Positions 54,541 to 63,754 are shown, counted from the stretch's first letter. The stretch: DNA of 64,000 nt from Ditylenchus dipsaci (GCA_004194705.1 SADC01001210.1:248001-312000); one strand, 5' to 3'. Notes: generated by a model from the letters alone, not told the origin. Translations and numbers: made by a program.

Positions 54541-54663
54541 CTTTAGTCTGTCACCAGATTCGCCAACGCAGATATTGAGGCACAGCTTTTGGATCTTCAG
54601 ATCTCGCATTGGGTTGGCCAACTTCTTTTCCTTTACTTCAGCGATTTGCTCAGCTTCACCCAT
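54541..54663 (-). CDS. RPL11: ribosomal protein L11 (uL5), first coding exon
   Basis: Starts ATG at 54663 after a CAATTTCAG acceptor region and ends at a GTTTCT donor at 54540. The 41 codons end with [20 protein letters not shown] then GDRLK, a clear match to the conserved start of eukaryotic 60S protein L11, which binds 5S rRNA. The remaining exons are not seen on the minus strand within the window. Its downstream intron would have to run antisense through the DHHC exons, only 9 bp away. Either the two genes interleave, the rest lies beyond repeats I could not resolve, or this is a stranded fragment. Confidence 0.82.
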
Positions 54664-54772
54664 CTTTCTTGCTTCTGAAATTGAGGAGTACAGTTAGCAA
54701 TCATACATAATTAACGCATATAAAATCATAACAAGCTGATATTTCACAGCAAGAACTTGACTTGGGAATTTA

Positions 54773-54820
54773 CTGTGGGGGAATTTACTGTGGGGGGAAT
54801 TTACCGTGGGGGAATTTACC
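54773..54820. repeat. GGGGGAATTTACYGT direct repeats
   Basis: Four imperfect copies of GGGGAATTTACTGTG in tandem. Confidence 0.75.
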
Positions 54821-54906
54821 GTCGCCCCGTATAACACGGTTTCTTACGCAATTAGACTGAAAAAAAAATTGCGAAAAAATCAGCAGGGGGGACCAAGACA
54901 AAATTA

Positions 54907-54990
54907 GCAGTTCGCCCCCTTTTGGACAAATGTCCAAAAGGGGACGAAACGTTTCGCCCCCTTTTGGACATTTGTCCAAAAGAGGGCGAA
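54907..54990. repeat. two adjacent perfect hairpins
   Basis: CGCCCCCTTTTGGACA is followed by its complement around an AATG centre, then the same palindrome again with a reversed centre (GGACATTTGTCC). The two differ by few bases. Confidence 0.85.
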
Positions 54991-55090
54991 ACATCTTTGC
55001 ACCGAAAAATTAAGAGAGCAAACATAGAAAACCGGCTGTGCAAAAAAAAAAGAATGAATTTAAATGTGTACAAACTTGGCGTTCTGTTAA

Positions 55091-55138
55091 GACGTTTAGG
55101 GGATTTTGTGACATTTGTCACAAAATCCCCTAAACGCC
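55091..55138. repeat. perfect hairpin, 21-bp arms
   Basis: GTTTAGGGGATTTTGTGACA pairs with the complement ending CCCCTAAAC; centre GACATTTGTC, as in the hairpins at 54907-54990. Confidence 0.85.
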
Positions 55139-55146
55139 CCTATGCC

Positions 55147-55492
55147 GTTTTTAGATAAACTCTTAACAACACTTTTGCTTACAGCATGGATGTTCTCTAC
55201 CGGAATATACATACCGTATTTCCTCTAAAATAGCCCTCCTTCCAAAATAGCCCCCCCCTCTACTTTGAGGGTCTGTATCTCGGAGCAGAGTAAATATTTT
55301 GCAAAGCTGTTTGATACGTTTTCTTAACTCCCACGAGCTCTACCGATTCCACTTTTTAGATTCTTAATTTGTTGTATGTTCAATTTCATACTGGGAGGGT
55401 TAAAGACGCTTAAGGGGGGGAGCTACTTATGTTTGAAAAAGTGGCTTCCATGGCGCAGTGCGTAAGTGCTCACGTTTTTTAGCCCTAAATGG
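55147..55492. repeat. duplicated block, copy 2 (other copy 52530-52875)
   Basis: Nearly identical to 52530-52875, continuing uninterrupted into the tRNA-like palindrome at 55437. This is the intact state of the site interrupted at 52877. Confidence 0.85.
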
Positions 55493-55738
55493 TGTTTTTT
55501 GGTGTTGCAGGTTCAATCCCACGTAGGGGCACACTATTTTTTGGCTTGTTTGGCCATTTTAGAGGTAATTTGGGTCGCTGATCCGAATCTGGCGTCAAAA
55601 AAGTCTTATTACCTCTAAAATGGCCAAACAAGCCAAAAAAAGTGTGCCCCTACGTGGGATTGAACCTGCAGCACAAAAAAAACACCATTTTGGGCCAAAA
55701 AACGCGAGCACTTACGCACTGCGCCATGGAAGCCACTT
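55437..55738. mobile_element. palindrome of two tRNA-like halves
   Basis: GTGGCTTCCATGGCGCAGTG (A-box-like) ... GGTTCAATCCCACG (B box) on the plus strand is mirrored by the minus-strand equivalent at 55650-55735. The halves are joined by TGGCCATTTTAGAGGTAATT and its complement around GGGTCGCTGATCCGAATCTG. Sister copy at 57375-57665. Confidence 0.8.
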
Positions 55739-55749
55739 TTTCAAACCTA

Positions 55750-55999
55750 CCGTATTTTCTGTAATTATAGACCCGTCTCTAATTATAGACCCCTCTCGAC
55801 TTTGAGGGTCTGTATTTCGGCGCAGAGTAAACATTTTGTAAATATCTTTTTTACGTTTTTTTAACTCCCAGGTGCTCTGCCGATGCCGGTTTTAAAATTT
55901 CGGTTGATCACCCGAAATCTCGAGATCGACCTCGAAATTTTCCAATTTTCGGGAGGTTGAAAAATTATAGACCCGGGTCTATAATTAGAGAAAATACGG
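55750..55999. mobile_element. CCGTATTT-family MITE, AATTATAGACCC word
   Basis: Ends CCGTATTTTCTGTAATTATA and TATAATTAGAGAAAATACGG, TA on both sides (55748-55749, 56000-56001). The word AATTATAGACCC occurs twice behind the left end, once as ATTATAGACCCGGG and once inverted before the right end. Confidence 0.82.
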
Positions 56000-56257
56000 T
56001 AAGTAGCTCCCCCCCCCCTTTCCTATAAATCTATGAACGGATCAAGGAAAATTTTCAAAAAAATTGAACTACTTTTCTCCTTTTTCCCCTTTTTATTAAA
56101 GGCAGGGTGAAAGCTTAAAGAAAGCTTAAAGAGATAATCTTGACACGAAAGGATTACTCATAGTTTTTTGTTTTTTAATGTGGTTTTATAGCCATATTTG
56201 TCAACAGTTCGGTGTTACGATCTCAGACAAACTTGTGCAAAATTAAAAGTTGGATTA

Positions 56258-56411
56258 CAGTAGAACCTCGATAAACCGGCACCCTGTCGACACTTGATTC
56301 GTCCAAGTACTCGACACTTTAAGGAAAACGACACTCCCATAAACCGGCACCTCGATAAACCGGCACCCTAAGGTCGGTACCTAGGGATGCCGGCTTATCG
56401 AGGTTTGACTG
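56258..56411. mobile_element. Tigger-like MITE, GATAAACCGGCACC word
   Basis: Ends CAGTAGAACCTCGATAAACC and complement, TA on both sides (56256-56257, 56412-56413). AAACCGGCACC occurs three times, with a GGTCGGTACCTAGGGATGCC block before the right end. Confidence 0.82.
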
Positions 56412-56419
56412 TAGCATTA

Positions 56420-56745
56420 TCAATATCGAAATTTCTTAATTTCTTCAAAAAAAATGCTCTCAAAATTGAAATGCAATAGAAGACTAATCAACTTTTTTCG
56501 ATGTTTTTACCCTTTTCCATTTCGATTTTTAGCGCGTTTTTTCGAAGGAACTCAGATATTCTGATATTAATGATGCTGATCGAACTTTTGATTCTGAACA
56601 AGTTTGTCTGAGATCACAACACCGAGTTGTCGATAAAATATGGCTCCAAACCACATTTAAAAAACAAAAAACTATGAGTGATTCTTTCGTGTCGAGACCA
56701 TCTCCTTAACAGCTTTCACCCCTACCTTCAAGTTTTTGGATCTTA
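56420..56745. repeat. inverted repeat, no gene
   Basis: GTTGATTAGTCTTC/GAAATGCAATAG-type text near 56460 and the GTGTCGAGACCATCTC text near 56690 mirror 56100-56250 (ATCTTGACACGAAAGG, AGTTTTTTGTTTTTTAATGT), so 56110-56720 is a foldback that hosts the MITE 56258-56411. Confidence 0.55.
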
Positions 56746-56749
56746 TTCG

Positions 56750-57370
56750 GTTAAGCGGGGGCACCAATTTTTCCATTATATAATTTTTTCAATTTTTACA
56801 TTTTGATCATGATCATATTGATTCCGATAGTGGTTTATTAGTAATTACAAAAATCATGCTGATTAAGGGTATTATGGTCAAGTTAATCATCATAGTCAAC
56901 TCGATCATTATATAAAAGTGGCAGCGAAAAAGTGGTGGCCCCCTAAACCAAATAAGAACCACATCAAAAAAAACGAATAAGGAGCACACCACATTTTGAA
57001 ATAAAAATAAAATATTTTGAAAAACATGCAAACAATTCTTTTTATTGCAAATTTTCAAAATTATGGCGGGGGATATTCGGATGAAGTAATTATAGAGCTA
57101 AAGTTCATTGCCTTAATTTTTTTGAGACAAGACCAAATATATTGTAATATTTGGTCATCATATGGTCATCACAATCATAAAAACAAGAAATTGTGCCCTC
57201 CCTAAAAAAGCTAGCTCCTTATAATCTAGCCTTAGGCCGTTAGGTCTTAGGCTCAAGACCTGGCCACTACTAATATCGGCTTTTCAAAACGAGAATTGAA
57301 AATAAGTGATTTTAGGTACACCTAAAAATGGTTGGGCTTAGGCTTAAAGGAGGGGAAAAGTCATTCAGGT
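56750..57370. repeat. dispersed repeat with GATCATATTGATTC centre, no gene
   Basis: GGGGGCACCAATTTTT (56756) is answered by GTGGTGGCCCCCTAAACC (56933), with a TGATCAAG/TAATCATCATAGTC centre resembling 36080-36160. No coding support. Confidence 0.5.
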
Positions 57371-57374
57371 TTGA

Positions 57375-57665
57375 AAAAGTGGCCTCGGTGGCGTAGTGCG
57401 TAAGCGTTTGTGTTTTTTGGCCAAAAATGGTGTTGCAGGTTCAATCCCGCATGCATGCACTTTACTTTTTTGGCTTGTTTGACAAGTTCTAGAGGTAATT
57501 TGGGTCGCTGATACCGAATCTGGCGTCAAAAAAGTCTAATTACTTCTAAAACTAGTCAAACAAGCGAAAATAAATGGCATGCTACCACGTGGGATCGAAC
57601 CTGCAACACCATTTGGGGCAAAAAACACAAATGCTTACGCACTGCGCCACCGAGGCCACTTTTTC
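57375..57665. mobile_element. palindrome of two tRNA-like halves
   Basis: GTGGCCTCGGTGGCGTAGTG and GCAGGTTCAATCCCGC on the plus strand, mirrored at 57590-57660. Centre GGGTCGCTGATACCGAATCT. Same family as 55437-55738 and the half at 8215-8445. Confidence 0.8.
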
Positions 57666-57719
57666 AAACCTAAATGACTTTTCCCCCTCCTTTAAGCACT
57701 AGGTTGTTGGGAGGGGGTG

Positions 57720-58260
57720 GATGAAACTAGCGTCAGAATTGTTTCTTTTATACCTTTCAAATAATTTTTCTCGAAAATTATTTTTTGTGAAAACATGTTT
57801 TGAACACAAAAATGATGATGTACATATTTTTATTTCTCTTAAGCAAAAAATAAATAAAGTTTGTACATCCACCTGTTATTGACACAACCTTTATTTTAAC
57901 TTTATTTGAAAATTTTGTTAGCATATGTAGCATTGCTTTATGTCAATACAAATTGTTATATTATTTTTTATCTAGCTTGTTTTGAACAAACTAAAATTTT
58001 TTTAGGAAGTTTCAAAATCTTTTTTATAGCACAAGCTGACGGTAACAAAAGGCAAGACAATCTCATTGCAGAAATTGCATCAAACTTGCATACTTAAAAG
58101 TTGTAACATACATTTTAAAAAAAGGTTGTGATCAGTTAGTCGGTATATTACTGTTTTTGTTGTAAATTGTTAAACTTAAGCTTTAGAAAAATGGTCTTCC
58201 CTGACTTTTTTGCATTTCAAAATCCTCTCACAGAAGTTTGGAGTCAAACGATGACTTTTG
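57720..58260. other. no supported gene
   Basis: A short terminal-exon-like frame follows a TTTTATAG acceptor (58029-58097, ADGNKRQDNLIAEIASNLHT then TAA), but nothing upstream supports it. Confidence 0.35.
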
Positions 58261-58266
58261 TGCTTA

Positions 58267-58475
58267 CAGTCGAACCTCGATTTAACGACACTGCAAAAGT
58301 TTGTTGCCACCTCGGGACCGACACTCTTTTTACTTTAATTTTTGAAGTTTTTGATCAGTTGTGATTCGTTAGTCTAGTCCAAGAATTCCGACTTTACCGA
58401 TCGTTTTTCGAAAACTAAATGATGACCCGTGAGTCACGAGCCGTGACCCTCAATTAAATGACACTTTTTTTTGAA
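58267..58475. mobile_element. Tigger-like long foldback, left half only
   Basis: CAGTCGAACCTCGATTTAAC after TA, ACACTGCAAAAGTTTGTTGC and CGATCGTTTTTCGAAAACTA as in 2661-3098; truncated near the hairpin tip. Confidence 0.72.
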
Positions 58476-58484
58476 AAGAATGGC

Positions 58485-59030
58485 ATTTGAATTTGCCCGT
58501 AGACTTGTGAAAAATGCCCGTGGATATTTATTTTGCCCGTAGATTTGTGTTGGCCGTAGAACTATGAGAATTGCCCGTAGAATTCTGAATTTTGGCCGTA
58601 CTCGCTCTAAATCATGTTTCATTGCCTATTTGAGATACTCTTGGACCTGAAACATGCTGAAAAGACGTTTAAAGTTGTGGACGACTTTTTTGGAGAAAGT
58701 TTTTTTTGACCATTTTGCGACTTTTTGTCCTGATAGACCAATGGTTGAAAAGATTTACCAAATAAAAATTCCAAAAAGTGTCGTCTAAACTCTTACAACA
58801 TATTTTCAGCATGTTTCAGGTCCAAGAGCACCTCGAAAAGTGAATAAAACCTGATTTCGAGCTAGTACAGCCGAAATTCAGAATACAACGGGCAATTTTT
58901 AAAATTTTACGGACACTTTTTAAAATTCTACGTGCAAAATTAAATTTAACCCTTTTGAAAATAGAAAAGATTTTGGGTCCCAAAAAAAAATAAAAAAATT
59001 TTAAAAAGTACATTTGGATACCCTGCTATA
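58485..59030. mobile_element. TTGCCCGTAGA word-array element
   Basis: The words TTGCCCGTAGA and GGCCGTAGAA recur at 58488-58605 and, inverted, as CAACGGGCAATTTT and CTACGTGCAAAATT at 58880-58945. The arrays face each other around a GTCGTCTAAAC/GTTTAAAGTTGTGGACGAC inverted core. Clean termini and TSD are not found. Confidence 0.6.
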
Positions 59031-59039
59031 AAAGATACA

Positions 59040-59450
59040 GTTTAAAATGTTCTTTTAGCAATGTTTAGACAATGAGCCCGAAAGTCCGCCAAAGACTTTT
59101 CACATTAGTTAACTTGCCGCTTCCATTTTTCAAATATAATGGTATAAAATTTAATGGTAAGCAATATTTTTGGCTAAAGAATTTTCCGGCAAAGATGTTT
59201 CTTTTGTTCTAAATTTACAAACTTTGACAACAAAGGATTGCATTAAACATCATGTATATTTATAAACATTTAAAACATAAGACTTTTCAAATTGTTTTTA
59301 TTTGAAAAAATTAATACAACGTGTCTTAGCCTACCAAGTTAATATTTTGTTATATCATTCTCTCAGAAGACATCTTAACTAATGAGTTATTCTGGGCAAA
59401 TACTTTTGAAATATAGTAAGTTGAAATATAGTTCGATATAGTTGAAATAT
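59040..59450. other. no gene recognised
   Basis: AT-rich; GTTGAAATATAGTT is tandemly repeated near 59420-59455. Confidence 0.5.
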
Positions 59451-59454
59451 AGTT

Positions 59455-59870
59455 GATTGCCTTGGGGGACCAAGGCAAAACACCTTGTACAAATCACTCT
59501 AAAGTGAGTCTGGATGCATGGAGAGGGCTTGGAGTTGAGATGCGCACACCCACATACCTTATACACAAATCACTCGAAAGTGACTCTGGATGCATGAAAA
59601 TGTATGCATACCAGAGTTTCTTTACGCGGTAGGCCCAGTCAACAAAACTATGTTCAAATTCCATCTTTTTGTGGTATCCAGGTACACTTTCAGGTTGGAT
59701 TGCCTTGGGGACCAAGGCAAAAAGTCAAATTTTAGTCAAAAAATTTTTTTTTCAAAAAAACGATTTTTGTGTGGAAAAGTGTCAGAAAATGACTTTCTTA
59801 TCGTTTTAAGCACATAAAAGTTATTTAGGAGTCGTTTAAACATGATTTACAAATTAGTAAAAAATGCGCC
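59455..59870. repeat. second copy of the 14031-14445 repeat
   Basis: Contains GCCTTGGGGGACCAAGGC twice (about 59460, 59701), the CACATACCTTATACACAAAT segment, CATACCAGAGTTTCTTTACG and CGTTTAAACATGATTTACAA, in the same order as 14105-14445. Confidence 0.8.
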
Positions 59871-60114
59871 CCCCCAAGTAAATAAGTGCCGTAGACTCAG
59901 CGAAATTTGGCCAACGTATGTTAAGAAAGGCTCAAACACGAGTTTTCAGCATGAAAAACGTCAGTCTGAACATACACTGGCCAACCCTTGCCTAGACCTG
60001 AGCCTTAATTTTTACAAAAAAACAACAAGGGGGCCAAGCAATACACTTTTGATGTTTTGGCGGAGGGGGGTCTCAACAAGACAGTGCCTATTTATTTTGG
60101 TTCATATCGCCTCT

Positions 60115-60230
60115 TTATGTGCAAAAAAGTTTGGTGCAAATAAGATCTTTTTTAATGCAAATCGGATGCAAAAAGATCTGATCTGCACCAAACCAATTTG
60201 CACCGAAAAGACATCTTTTTGCGCCAGAAA
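60115..60230. repeat. TTTGCACC/AGATC word cluster
   Basis: TTTGGTGCAAATAAGATC, ATGCAAAAAGATCTGATC and TGCACCAAACCAATTTGCAC form an imperfect palindromic cluster of the word GGTGCAAA. Confidence 0.6.
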
Positions 60231-60440
60231 ATTTTTTTCGTATAATTCTACAGTTATTGCGCATATTTTATAAGAGAAAGTATGCAGTTATGGATAATTT
60301 ATAGATAACTGTAAAATTTCCGGTATGATTTAGAATACGTTTGATAATTTCACGTTGATAACCATAGAAATCGTCTTATGGACACCAATCTGACTTTAGA
60401 AACGGTTGTAGTAACTTTTGATTATCAACAACATTTTTAG

Positions 60441-61196
60441 TGTTGAGCAGCCTTCAGGTGAAATTATTTCCATAGAGATAAGAGAAAGCATCACTGTCAA
60501 TGCACTAAAATGGAAAATCTACAAACAACTTCGAGTTTATCCTACACTGCAAAGGCTATTTTATGAAGTTAGTATTGAAAAAAATGTTATTACAGTCGAA
60601 CCTCGCCAAAAGTTCGTTCCCCCGCTGGGTCCGACAATTTTTTTAGCTCGATTTTCAAAGCTTTTTTGAAATTCTGTTTTGACAGTCCGGTCCTAAATAT
60701 CGCAAGGTTTCCGATTTTACCGATCTTTTTCAGAATCGAAAAACGTTTTTCTTTAAAAAAGCAAAAACTCGATAAAAGGACACCCTATTTCTGAAATGGG
60801 TGTTCCTTTATCGAGTTTTACTTTTTGAGAGAAAAAATTTCGGGTTCTGAAAAACGATCCGTAAAATCGGAATCATTGGGATATTTAAGACCGGGCTGTC
60901 AAAACCGAATTTAAAAAAGCTTTGAAAATCGAGCTAAAAAAATTGTCGGACCCAGCGGGGAACGAACTTTTGGGGGTGTCCCTTCAGCGAGGTTCGACTG
61001 TAATACCATTGATTAACGTATATTTAAGGGTATTGAGATGGATAATGAGCATCATTTGTCAGCATATGGTATAGAATATGGATCTAATGAGTATTATCGC
61101 ATCAAACTGGCTGTACTTTTCACTGAGCCCATTCAAACTTACTTTTTGAACGAAAACTATTTTGATCATAAATGGACTGTAGACTTCCGCAGATTA
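60441..61196 (+). CDS. ubiquitin-like plus PARP-like protein, copy B (N-terminal part)
   Basis: Two exons, 60441-60567 and 61029-61196, match the first two exons of copy A (45081-45404). Exon 1 encodes the ubiquitin-like segment SVEQPSGEIISIEIRESITV then ALKWKIYKQLRVYPTLQRLF; exon 2 begins GIEMDNEHHL and holds YRIKLAVLFTEPIQTYFLNE. Both are in frame without correction, unlike copy A. The intron holds an inserted Tigger-like foldback (60593-61000). The exons for YHGT and the catalytic region are not found before 63 kb; the region downstream is filled with word-array elements. It may be a 3'-truncated paralog. Confidence 0.7.
60593..61000. mobile_element. Tigger-like long foldback in PARP-like copy B intron
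   Basis: Ends CAGTCGAACCTCGC and GCGAGGTTCGACTG, TA on both sides (60591-60592, 61001-61002). Arms of about 190 bp: AAAGTTCGTTCCCCCGCTGG, GACAGTCCGGTCCTAAATAT. The tip carries CTCGATAAAAGGACACCC and complement. Confidence 0.85.
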
Positions 61197-61259
61197 GTAG
61201 GTTTTTTTGTTTTAGTTACTTATTTTTCTGAGACATTTTTCAATTAGTCATTTGATCAG

Positions 61260-61700
61260 AGCGAAAAATCTGTGAAAATTAAACTCACTTAGAATTGTTT
61301 CCCCTTTCAAATGATACAGAAACCAGAAACTTTGGAAAGTTGAGATAACATTAGGTCCGAAATTACGGAAAACGACTTTGAAATTGTCATGCTATTTTTG
61401 CGTAATTGAATTCATTTTCGATTCCCTTTTTTCAATTTTTGAATAAAATAATGGTTAGAAAAAGTTTCGACGGCGAGTCTATATCACAGACACAGCACCC
61501 GAAGGGCATCCCTCTCTTCAAAGAGCATGAGTTGTCCAAGCTAAAATTGTTAGAAAACTGATCCTCTTCGGATGTCGACGGCTAGAGAACTCATAATCTT
61601 TGGTAGAGAAGGTGCATTTATGGTTTTACGCCTGGTGAAGTCGATTGCTAATTTGTAAAAGCCAAAAAATCGAATGAAAAGCTCATATAACTTTTTTCGT
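61260..61700. other. no gene recognised
   Basis: Expected position of the missing 3' exons of PARP-like copy B, but no YHGT or GIYCTP-type coding is present on either strand. Confidence 0.45.
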
Positions 61701-61721
61701 GGGAGTAGGACATTTGACCCC

Positions 61722-62386
61722 CAGGGCCATACTTGCACGGGCGCCGGTGCCGGCGCCGGTGTGCGCCCGGAAAATTTTGAAAAATTAGGGCGCCGGCGCC
61801 GATTTCGAAAATTGCGTAGTCGGGCGCCCTCGCCCGGCGCTCTTTTTTTTACGAGTGTCAGTGCTTTTTATAACTTTTCAAATTATAGAAGTAGGCTTTT
61901 TAAACTGTGTTTTTTTACTGATTTTCTTGGCCTTTTCAGCTTATATGACACATACAGCTTTAGTTTTCTCAAAAAATTTCAGATTTCGCAGAGTTGAATT
62001 TAACACCGGCGCCCGGTTCTGATTCACTTCGGCAACCGGTTCTGACACGTACTTTTGAGAAGCAAGAGCATTTTGACTTATAACAGCGAATTGATTGACA
62101 TGTAAAATATTTAAAATAAATAATTCGCATAGCTACTTTTCTTGTGTTTTTACTTGGCGCGCGGCGCCAATTTTCACATTTTTTGCGCCGGCGCCAACTT
62201 TTTTGTCAATGGCGCCCGGCGCCGATTTTCTTGGTTGACGAGGCGCCCGGCGCCAATTTTTTACAAAAAAGGCGCCGGCGCCCTTGGCGCCGGCGCCATT
62301 TTCCGGCGCTCGGCGCCTTTTTTTTCAAAGATCGGCGCCCTGGTCGGCGCCGGCGCCGATTTTTTTGGCCGTGCAAGTATGCCCTG
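61722..62386. mobile_element. hAT-like element with GGCGCC arrays
   Basis: Ends CAGGGCCATACTTGCACGG and CCGTGCAAGTATGCCCTG are inverted. Behind both lie arrays of GGCGCCGGCGCC-type words (61738-61845, 62156-62360) around an AT-rich middle. A clean TSD cannot be read because the flanks are themselves repeats. Confidence 0.8.
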
Positions 62387-62544
62387 GGCCGTTTGACCTC
62401 CCGGCATTTGACCCCCTGCACATTTGACCCCTAGACATTTGACCTTCCGGGCCATATGACCCCCATGGCCGTTTGACTCCTTTCCCGGGCTTTTTGGCTC
62501 TGTTTATCTTTTATCTGTTCATCTTTAATGACCCATGGCCTTAG

Positions 62545-62832
62545 GGTCAACCATCAATACCACGATACTGGTACCGAGATGTTTTTAGAACTTTTAGTGA
62601 CCCTTCTACCACATTTTGTGGACCTTCAGAGCTGGGGAGCCAGATTTGTCAGGAACTTCTGAACGCTCCACAAGAGTACTCAAAAAAATTGTCATCGAAG
62701 TTCCCCCAGGTTACAGTCAGGGTTCTTCTTGTGAGATTCAAACTTGTCCAGCTAGACATCAGCCTGGAAGACAAATTGAAAGACATAAATTTAAGGTGGA
62801 TCACCTCGAAGTGGGTACCTGCCATGTACTAA
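62545..62832 (+). CDS. possible captured exon
   Basis: A 96-codon frame without a start follows a GGCCTTAG acceptor-like site. It contains RDVFRTFSDPSTTFCGPSEL, VTVRVLLVRFKLVQLDISLE and DINLRWITSKWVPAMY before a TAA; a second frame continues GIEILDSKTVFWSHQTAFST. The composition is protein-like and unlike the flanking word arrays. No family recognised. Confidence 0.4.
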   Translation, partial: GQPSIPRYWYRDVFRTFSDPSTTFCGPSELGSQICQELLNAPQEYSKKLSSKFPQVTVRVLLVRFKLVQLDISLEDKLKDINLRWITSKWVPAMY

Positions 62833-63189
62833 TTGGGTATTGAGATTCTGGATAGTAAAACAGTATTTTGGTCTCATCAAACCGCTTTCAGCACATTATT
62901 GTGGGTTGGATAGTTCAGTTCGTTTAGCCTTTGGAAGTGATCATAATTTTGTGGACCAATTCACTATTCGGGTAAGGGTCCAAATGATTGAGGCCCAAAT
63001 AAGGGCAAAAAAAGGCCCAAATAAGCCGAAATCGGACTTTAAAGATGAACAGACAAGAGATAAACAGAGTGAAAAAGACCCGGGGGTCAAACTGCCCGGC
63101 GGGTCAAATGTCCAGGGGTCAAATGGCCGGGGTGTCAAACGGCGCGGGAGTCAAATGTCCAGGGGTTCACATGTCGCGGACCCTGTTTG

Positions 63190-63600
63190 TGTTTAAAAAA
63201 AATTCAAAAAACATTTAATGTAAAATTCGATCACATCGATAACAGTGTTCAGTCGCTATTTTACAGCACTCAACTATATATCAAACTTTTTTTTTGACAA
63301 ATGCTTGTCAAGTAACAAAAAACTAGTAATGTAAAATTTCTTGGAAACTATTTGGGAATCCCCCTCGAAAAATCCGGAGAGCTCCCTTTTTCTACAGTCC
63401 TTTGAAAGCTTATCTTAAATTAATAAAAAAACCAAGATAAGCATCTTTCATGTTGAACTGGCAAGGGAACCTCACATAGTGTCTGTGCCCTATTGAAAAA
63501 AGGGTATATACCATTCGATAGCTCTTCGAAAATCCTTCTTAGACTTAGACATCCGTTTTTGCCCACGCCTCGATATTTCGATGTAATTAACCATTTGAAA
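63190..63600. other. no gene recognised
   Basis: AT-rich sequence; AAGCTTATCTT (63408) and AAGATAAGCATCTTTC (63433) form a small inverted repeat. Confidence 0.5.
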
Positions 63601-63602
63601 CA

Positions 63603-63754
63603 CAGTCAACCTCGATTTAACGACACACGTGGGGACAGCCGTAGGGTGTCGTTAAATCGAGGGTTCACTTTTACTAAATCTCAGTCAATGCCGACCAAAT
63701 TGTTCAATTCCGGGTATCATTAAATCGGGGTGTCGTTAAATCGAGGCTTGATTG
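63603..63754. mobile_element. Tigger-like MITE, GATTTAACGACAC word
   Basis: Left end CAGTCAACCTCGATTTAACG, right end CGTTAAATCGAGGCTTGATTG. GTCGTTAAATCG is repeated three times inside and a GTGGGGACAGCCGTAGGGTG block follows the left word. Confidence 0.78.

Larger units (their letters stand above)
61705..63185. mobile_element. element with CATTTGACC arrays, hosting another element
   Basis: Words ACATTTGACC/CGTTTGACC occur at 61708-61721 and 62390-62475 and, inverted (GGTCAAATGTCC, GGTCAAATGGCC), at 63085-63170. CTGTTTATCTTTTATCTGTT (62501) is mirrored by AACAGACAAGAGATAAACAG (63048). The right end is CGCGGACCCTG at 63185; the left end is degraded. The element 61722-62386 sits inside the left array, and a possible captured exon lies in the middle. 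Confidence 0.65.

Noticed and set aside
62142..62455. Arg/Ala-rich ORFs over the GGCGCC arrays
   Set aside because: Open frames in several phases on both strands reflect GC-rich word arrays inside an element.
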